In this document: piece after piece, positions 6,789 through 10,760 of the stretch
How positions within the stretch are numbered: position 1 is the stretch's first letter
How the letters are laid out: every line of letters starts with the position of its first letter
NCBI GenBank assembly: GCA_021775195.1
Contig: JAJFIG010000340.1
Coordinates: 1 to 10,760, forward strand
DNA length: 10,760 nucleotides
Direction: 5' to 3'
Origin: Rhodospirillales bacterium
Lineage (GTDB): Bacteria; Pseudomonadota; Alphaproteobacteria; Rhodospirillales; 2-02-FULL-58-16
Program-made: the position numbers and the translations under genes
Notes under the pieces: model-generated
Database searches by the model: none
What the model was told of the DNA's origin: nothing
The model's input: the letters and a program-made list of their open reading frames with translations, nothing else

Positions 6789-7691
6789 ATGACAGACATC
6801 AAGAAGCCGGTTTACCTGGAAGAGAAGCTGGAGGAGGTGACCCAGAGCGGGCGCTTGGAATACCGATCCAAGTCCCTGCCAACGTGGTGCCCGGGATGTG
6901 GTTATTTCTCCATCGTCGAGGGCATGACTGCGGCTCTCAATCGCCTCCAGGTGCAGCCCAAGGATACAGTGGTCGTAACCGGCATCGGCTGTGCCTCGCG
7001 GTTTCCATTTTTCGTCAATACCTATGGCTTCCATACCCTGCATGGGCGCGCCCTGCCCGTGGCGACGGGAATCAAGGTCGCCAATGAGAAATTGACGGTG
7101 ATCGCCGTAGGCGGCGACGGCGACGCCTTCGCCATCGGCGGCGCCCACATTCCCCACGCGGCGCGGCGCAATGTCGACATGACCTACGTGCTCTTCGTCA
7201 TAGTTATCTACGGCCTGACCAAAGGCCAGACGTCGCCAACGTCGGTACTTGGCTTCAAGACCGGCACGTCGCCTTACGAGAACCAGGACGCGCCCCTCAA
7301 TCCGCTGATGATGCTGCTCTCCTATGGGGCGGGCTGGGTAGGTCAGGCTTATGCCGGCCACCCCCATCACCTTGCGGACATGATCCATCAGGCGATCGCT
7401 CACCGGGGTTTCTCGTACCTGCACGTTCTGTCGCCCTGCGTTACTTTTGACAAGACCACCAAGACCTACAAGAACCTGGGCGTGATGGTACGTGACCTGC
7501 CTGAGGACCATGACGATAGCGACCAGATGGCGGCCATGGGGGAGGCGGCGCGCACCGAAGCACCGGCCATGGGAGTATTCTACCAAAAAGACCGCCCGAC
7601 CTTGGGTGACGGCCTCCAGGAAATCGTCAAACGAGCCCGGGGCACCCGGACCGCTGGCAAGCGCCGCGCCGCCCGCCAAGCCGCCGAGTAG
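6789..7691 (+). CDS. korB: 2-oxoacid:acceptor oxidoreductase beta subunit (KorB-type), unusual ThDP motif
   Basis: This is the beta subunit, which binds thiamine diphosphate and one [4Fe-4S] cluster and works with the gamma-alpha subunit encoded just upstream. The 300 residues are close to usual KorB length. The cluster Cys are visible at C34 and C37 (WCPGCGYF), C68 (GIGCASR) and C217 (SPCVTF). The diphosphate/Mg2+ motif starts with GDGD (109-112) and continues with IGGAHIPHAARRN. Where the family normally has Asn-Asn-x or Asp-Asn-x before IYGLTKGQ, this protein has V137-I138-V139. The Asn or Thr in that slot normally binds Mg2+, so either the metal site is altered or the sequence has an error here. 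The following IYGLTKGQTSPTS (140-152) is intact. The C terminus is a short Arg/Ala-rich tail (from about 281). It is the last gene of the four-gene operon. Confidence 0.88.
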   Translation: MTDIKKPVYLEEKLEEVTQSGRLEYRSKSLPTWCPGCGYFSIVEGMTAALNRLQVQPKDTVVVTGIGCASRFPFFVNTYGFHTLHGRALPVATGIKVANEKLTVIAVGGDGDAFAIGGAHIPHAARRNVDMTYVLFVIVIYGLTKGQTSPTSVLGFKTGTSPYENQDAPLNPLMMLLSYGAGWVGQAYAGHPHHLADMIHQAIAHRGFSYLHVLSPCVTFDKTTKTYKNLGVMVRDLPEDHDDSDQMAAMGEAARTEAPAMGVFYQKDRPTLGDGLQEIVKRARGTRTAGKRRAARQAAE

Positions 7692-7750
7692 GCTTTCCTT
7701 TTTCCGGCATTGGTGGAAAAATAGCTTTCCCGGGTGAGGAAAGCCGTTTG
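7691..7750 (+). terminator. Tandem and competing hairpins after korB, possible terminator
   Basis: TTTTTCC (7699-7705) pairs with GGAAAAA (7715-7721). GCTTTCC (7724-7730) pairs with GGAAAGC (7738-7744) across a 7-base loop, followed by a weak CGTTTG. A third arm, GGCTTTCC (7691-7698), starting at the last base of the korB stop, can take the same 3' arm GGAAAGCC (7738-7745). The position suits an operon end, but the T tract is poor, so function is uncertain. The rest of the gap to 7838 is GC-rich, with no clear promoter. Confidence 0.4.
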
Positions 7751-7838
7751 ATCGACGGAGCCGGGTGGCGCCGGAACCGGCGTCAAAAGGGGAAGCGGAG
7801 GGTGGCCGCTACCGCAACCCGTTGGGCGAACACAGGCC

Positions 7839-8519
7839 ATGAATAACACAGTTCGTCTCGCTGTATTCGACTGCGATGGTACGCTGGTCGATAGCCAGCA
7901 CGCGATTGTCGCCGCCATGCATGCGTCCTGCGATGCCCATGGGTATCCGAGGCCGGCTCCTGAGGCCGTGCGCCGGATGGTGGGCCTGCCCTTGACCGAG
8001 GCATTCGCACGGTTGCTTCCCGATATCAGCCCGGACGCCTGCGAGAGGCTCCGTGACAGTTACAAGGAAGTCTTCCTCGCCCTGCGCCGCAGCGGACATG
8101 TGAGTGAGCCCCTTTACCCTGGTGCCCGCGAGGGCCTTCAAGCCCTGGAGGACGACGGGTGGCTACTCGGGGTTGCCACCGGCAAGGCCATGCGGGGCCT
8201 TGTCGCCACTCTTGAAAATCATGGACTGATGGATCGGTTTGTCACCCTGCAAACCGCTGATCGTGCACACGGCAAGCCTCACCCGGACATGCTGCTGCGC
8301 GCCATGACCGAGACCGGAGCTGCAAGGCAGGGCACGGTGATGATCGGGGATACGACCTACGACATGGAGATGGCGCGCAACGCCGATACCTTGGCGGTTG
8401 GCGTCGCCTGGGGATATCACGGGACCGGCGAACTGCGGGCCGCCGGCGCCCATACGGTGGTGGATGGCTTTACCCAACTACCTGGAGCAATAGAAAACAT
8501 ATTGGAGGCGAAACCATGA
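7839..8519 (+). CDS. HAD-IA family phosphatase (phosphoglycolate phosphatase-like)
   Basis: This is a cytoplasmic haloacid-dehalogenase-fold phosphohydrolase of 226 residues. All four motifs are present: DCDGTLVDS with nucleophile D11 and acid D13, VATGK with T114, the lysine K146 in HGKPHPD, and GDTTYD with metal-binding D171 and D175. The alpha-helical cap between motifs I and II (about 18-85) makes it type IA, as in Gph and similar enzymes. The substrate cannot be told from sequence; housecleaning of phosphoglycolate or related sugar phosphates is likely. The start has only a weak binding site (CAGG, 7831-7834 region), but family sequence begins at once. Its stop overlaps the AsmA-family start (ATGA, 8516-8519), so these two genes are coupled. 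In alphaproteobacteria, as I recall, such a phosphatase often follows an rluC-type gene directly; here 6.3 kb separates them. Confidence 0.9.
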   Translation: MNNTVRLAVFDCDGTLVDSQHAIVAAMHASCDAHGYPRPAPEAVRRMVGLPLTEAFARLLPDISPDACERLRDSYKEVFLALRRSGHVSEPLYPGAREGLQALEDDGWLLGVATGKAMRGLVATLENHGLMDRFVTLQTADRAHGKPHPDMLLRAMTETGAARQGTVMIGDTTYDMEMARNADTLAVGVAWGYHGTGELRAAGAHTVVDGFTQLPGAIENILEAKP

Positions 8520-10760
8520 GCCGCACCTTGAAAATACTGTCGGCAATCGCCGTACTCTTGGTCGCCGTTGTGGTGGCCGGCGTCGCAGTGCTGAAATCAA
8601 TCGACTTCAATGAATACCGGGGTCTGATCGCCGAGCAGGTGAAAGGGGCAACGGGACGGGATCTGACGATTTCGGGAGAACTCGATCTCGATATTTCGCT
8701 CAACCCGGCCGTCGTTGTCGAGGGTGTGACCTTTGCCAACGCCGCCTGGGGATCCCGCCCGGAGATGGCAAAGCTCAAACGCCTGGAGGCGGAAGTCGAG
8801 CTGTTGCCCCTGATTTCCGGTGACGTGCGAGTCACCCGTCTCGTGCTTGTCGGTCTCGACCTCCTTGCCGAGACCGACGCAAAGGGGACCGGAAACTGGG
8901 TCATGGCGACCGCCGATCCCAAGGAACAGGCCAAGGCCGAACCGGGCGAGAAAGGGAAAGCAGGGCCTCTGCCGGTCGTGCGAAAGGTGCATATCGAGGA
9001 CGTGACGCTGACCTACAAGGACGGTCAAAGTGGTGAGACCATGGTCGTTGGAATCGATAATCTCGATGCCAGCGCCGACGGCCTCGACAGCCCTTTGAAG
9101 TTGGATCTCAAGGGCACCTACAACGCAGCGCCATTCAGCCTTGCCGGTCAGGTGGGCAGCATCAGCCAGATGCTGGAGGGAGGCTCCAGGTTTCCCGTCA
9201 ATCTGGAGGCCAAGGCGATGGCTGCCACCGTCAGCGTCGAGGGTGACATCGCTGAACCGCGGGAGGCGAAGGGCCTGAACCTCGTAATCGGTGTCAAGGG
9301 CGAGGATCTCACGGCCACTGTCGCCGCCGTTCAAGAGCAGGTGCCGGCGATCAAGGATATTGCCGTTCCTCCCGTCGGCCCCTACGCGGTCGGCGCCCGC
9401 GTAAAGGGATCACCGGAGAGCATGTCGGTATCCGACATCAAGGTTTCCATCGGGCGTGCCGAGCAGGTGCTGCTTGCCGTCACCGGTGCGATAGCCGATC
9501 CCCTGAATGCCAGGGGCTTGAAGTTGTCCGTGAGCGTCGAAGGCAAGGATATTCATGCGTTTTCCGACCTTGCCGGGGGCCCACTGCCCAAGCTGCCGCC
9601 CTTCAAGGTCGCCGCCGACGTGGCGGATATAGAAAAGGGATACGTCATCGATGGCCTGAAGGCGACAGTAGGAAAAAGTGATTTGGCCGGGCGCATGGTG
9701 CTTTCGCTCGCCGACGCACCTCCTGGCATCGAAGCCCAGTTGACATCCAATTTGCTCGACCTCGGCGAAATCCTGCCCGAGGGGGCTGGTGACAAGAAAG
9801 TGGAGAAGCCGGCGCCGCCGAAGGTCGAGGAAAAGGGAGAGAAAAGGGTGTTTTCAGACGATCCTCTGCCTCTGGACGGTTTAAAGGCCGCCAATGCCGA
9901 TGTTTCCATCAAGGCGGTACGCATCGTCCTTCCCAACGGGCTGCCACTGGAAAATACCGACATCAAGGTCGTTCTGAACAAAGGACGATTGTCGGTTCAG
10001 CCGTTGGCAACCCAGGTGGCAGGCGGCCGCATCGACGGCACCGTCAGTCTGGATGGCTCCGGTGGCAAGGCCCTGTTGAATACGAAGATCGCGGGCAAGG
10101 GCGTTGATCTGGGTGGCTTGCTGAAATCCATGAAAATCGACGACTCCACCGAGGGCGGAAAAACCGATCTCGATATCAGTCTCGTCGGTGGCGGCGCGTC
10201 CGTGCGCCAGTTGATGGCCGGGTTGAACGGCAAGATCCAGGTAACGGTGGGCGAGGGCAAGATCAAGAACACGGCCCTCGACTGGGTTGGTGGCGACGTC
10301 TTCACCCAGGCCTTCGACAAGATCAATCCACTGGCCGAGAAAGAGGAGTACACATACCTGCAATGCGCCGTCGTCCGCTTCCTGATCAAGGACGGCATGG
10401 CCAACGCCGACAAGGGCGTCGCCATCGAAACCAAGAAAATGAACATTGTTGGCAGCGGCGCCGTGAACCTGAAGACCGAAGGCCTCGACTTTGCCGTGCA
10501 GCCCCAGGCGAAAGAAGGGGCGGGGGTCAACCTGACGGGATCCGTGGCGAGCATGATGCGGGTCAGCGGCACCCTGGCCGAGCCCGGTGTCGGGCTCGAT
10601 GCCCTGGGAGCGGCGAAAGCTGTTGGCAAGGTTGGTACGGCCCTGGCAACCGGCGGCTTGTCCCTTCTTGCCGACGGCCTTCTCGGAGGAGATCAGGCCG
10701 ACGAGGCACCGTGCCTGACGGCGTTGGGCAAGGCGCCCAAGAAGAAGACGAGTGCCGCGG
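8516..10760 (+). CDS. AsmA-family protein, 3' end cut by window edge
   Basis: This is a large envelope protein of the AsmA/AsmA-like group, which includes TamB and YhdP-type proteins linked to outer membrane assembly and lipid transport. The frame stays open for 748 codons to the window end. Residues about 7-26 are a single N-terminal membrane anchor (ILSAIAVLLVAVVVAGVAVL), so the rest should be periplasmic. The N-terminal AsmA domain shows TGRDL then ISGELDLDIS (about 48-62), an Ala-Trp-Gly loop, LLPLISGDVRV, and the G-x-x-NW ending. An Ala/Lys/Glu/Pro linker lies near residues 422-442. The C-terminal AsmA domain (about 455-680) holds the NGL, AGLNGKI and CAVVRFLIKDG segments. The tail (APCLTALGKAPKKK) looks like the usual end, so little is missing. 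GGAGG (8504-8508) lies seven bases before the start. It overlaps the phosphatase gene by four bases. Confidence 0.88.
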   Translation, partial: MSRTLKILSAIAVLLVAVVVAGVAVLKSIDFNEYRGLIAEQVKGATGRDLTISGELDLDISLNPAVVVEGVTFANAAWGSRPEMAKLKRLEAEVELLPLISGDVRVTRLVLVGLDLLAETDAKGTGNWVMATADPKEQAKAEPGEKGKAGPLPVVRKVHIEDVTLTYKDGQSGETMVVGIDNLDASADGLDSPLKLDLKGTYNAAPFSLAGQVGSISQMLEGGSRFPVNLEAKAMAATVSVEGDIAEPREAKGLNLVIGVKGEDLTATVAAVQEQVPAIKDIAVPPVGPYAVGARVKGSPESMSVSDIKVSIGRAEQVLLAVTGAIADPLNARGLKLSVSVEGKDIHAFSDLAGGPLPKLPPFKVAADVADIEKGYVIDGLKATVGKSDLAGRMVLSLADAPPGIEAQLTSNLLDLGEILPEGAGDKKVEKPAPPKVEEKGEKRVFSDDPLPLDGLKAANADVSIKAVRIVLPNGLPLENTDIKVVLNKGRLSVQPLATQVAGGRIDGTVSLDGSGGKALLNTKIAGKGVDLGGLLKSMKIDDSTEGGKTDLDISLVGGGASVRQLMAGLNGKIQVTVGEGKIKNTALDWVGGDVFTQAFDKINPLAEKEEYTYLQCAVVRFLIKDGMANADKGVAIETKKMNIVGSGAVNLKTEGLDFAVQPQAKEGAGVNLTGSVASMMRVSGTLAEPGVGLDALGAAKAVGKVGTALATGGLSLLADGLLGGDQADEAPCLTALGKAPKKKTSAA

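Noticed and set aside
8597..10629. Several open frames on the - strand across the AsmA-family gene
   Set aside because: The + strand frame from 8516 is continuous, has the AsmA domain pattern and a good ribosome binding site; the antisense frames match nothing.

Overview
The window is GC-rich (mostly G/C at third codon positions), and every gene I can support lies on the + strand. Gene content and protein style (Fluc/CrcB followed by an RluC-type pseudouridine synthase, a HAD phosphatase and an AsmA-family protein) suggest an alphaproteobacterium, most likely near the Rhodospirillales. That placement is inference; no rRNA or other phylogenetic marker is present.

Left flank (1-1469): a short unassigned stretch, then crcB (fluoride channel, 109-489), whose stop overlaps the start of an RluC-type 23S rRNA pseudouridine synthase (486-1469) by ATGA. 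After it comes a small gene (1544-1765) for a very basic 73-residue protein made almost wholly of Asp-Arg-Arg hexads. I can give it no function. The next 280 bases (1766-2045) carry no gene but hold a palindrome, a pyrimidine tract with an inverted repeat, and a weak candidate promoter.

Centre (2046-7691): a tight four-gene operon. It encodes (i) a 613-residue NfnB/GltD-like iron-sulfur flavoprotein with a C-terminal two-cluster ferredoxin domain, (ii) a second, small FAD/NAD(P) oxidoreductase, (iii) a KorA-type 2-oxoacid oxidoreductase subunit with gamma and alpha domains fused, and (iv) a KorB-type thiamine diphosphate/iron-sulfur beta subunit. The natural reading is a 2-oxoacid (probably 2-oxoglutarate) oxidoreductase that carries its own ferredoxin-like wiring and passes electrons to NAD(P)+ through flavin, or runs in reverse. 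Three points make it less than routine. There are two separate flavoproteins and no free ferredoxin gene. The first C-terminal ferredoxin motif of the large flavoprotein has Ala at the usual fourth Cys. KorB has Val-Ile-Val where the family usually has the Mg2+/ThDP-binding Asn region before Ile-Tyr-Gly.

Right flank (7692-10760): a 147-base spacer with competing inverted repeats (possible terminator), a HAD-IA phosphatase (7839-8519), and an AsmA-family membrane-anchored protein that overlaps it by ATGA and runs off the end of the window. From memory of alphaproteobacterial gene order, crcB, rluC and a HAD phosphatase often sit together, so the DRR gene plus the oxidoreductase operon may be a cassette inserted between rluC and the phosphatase.
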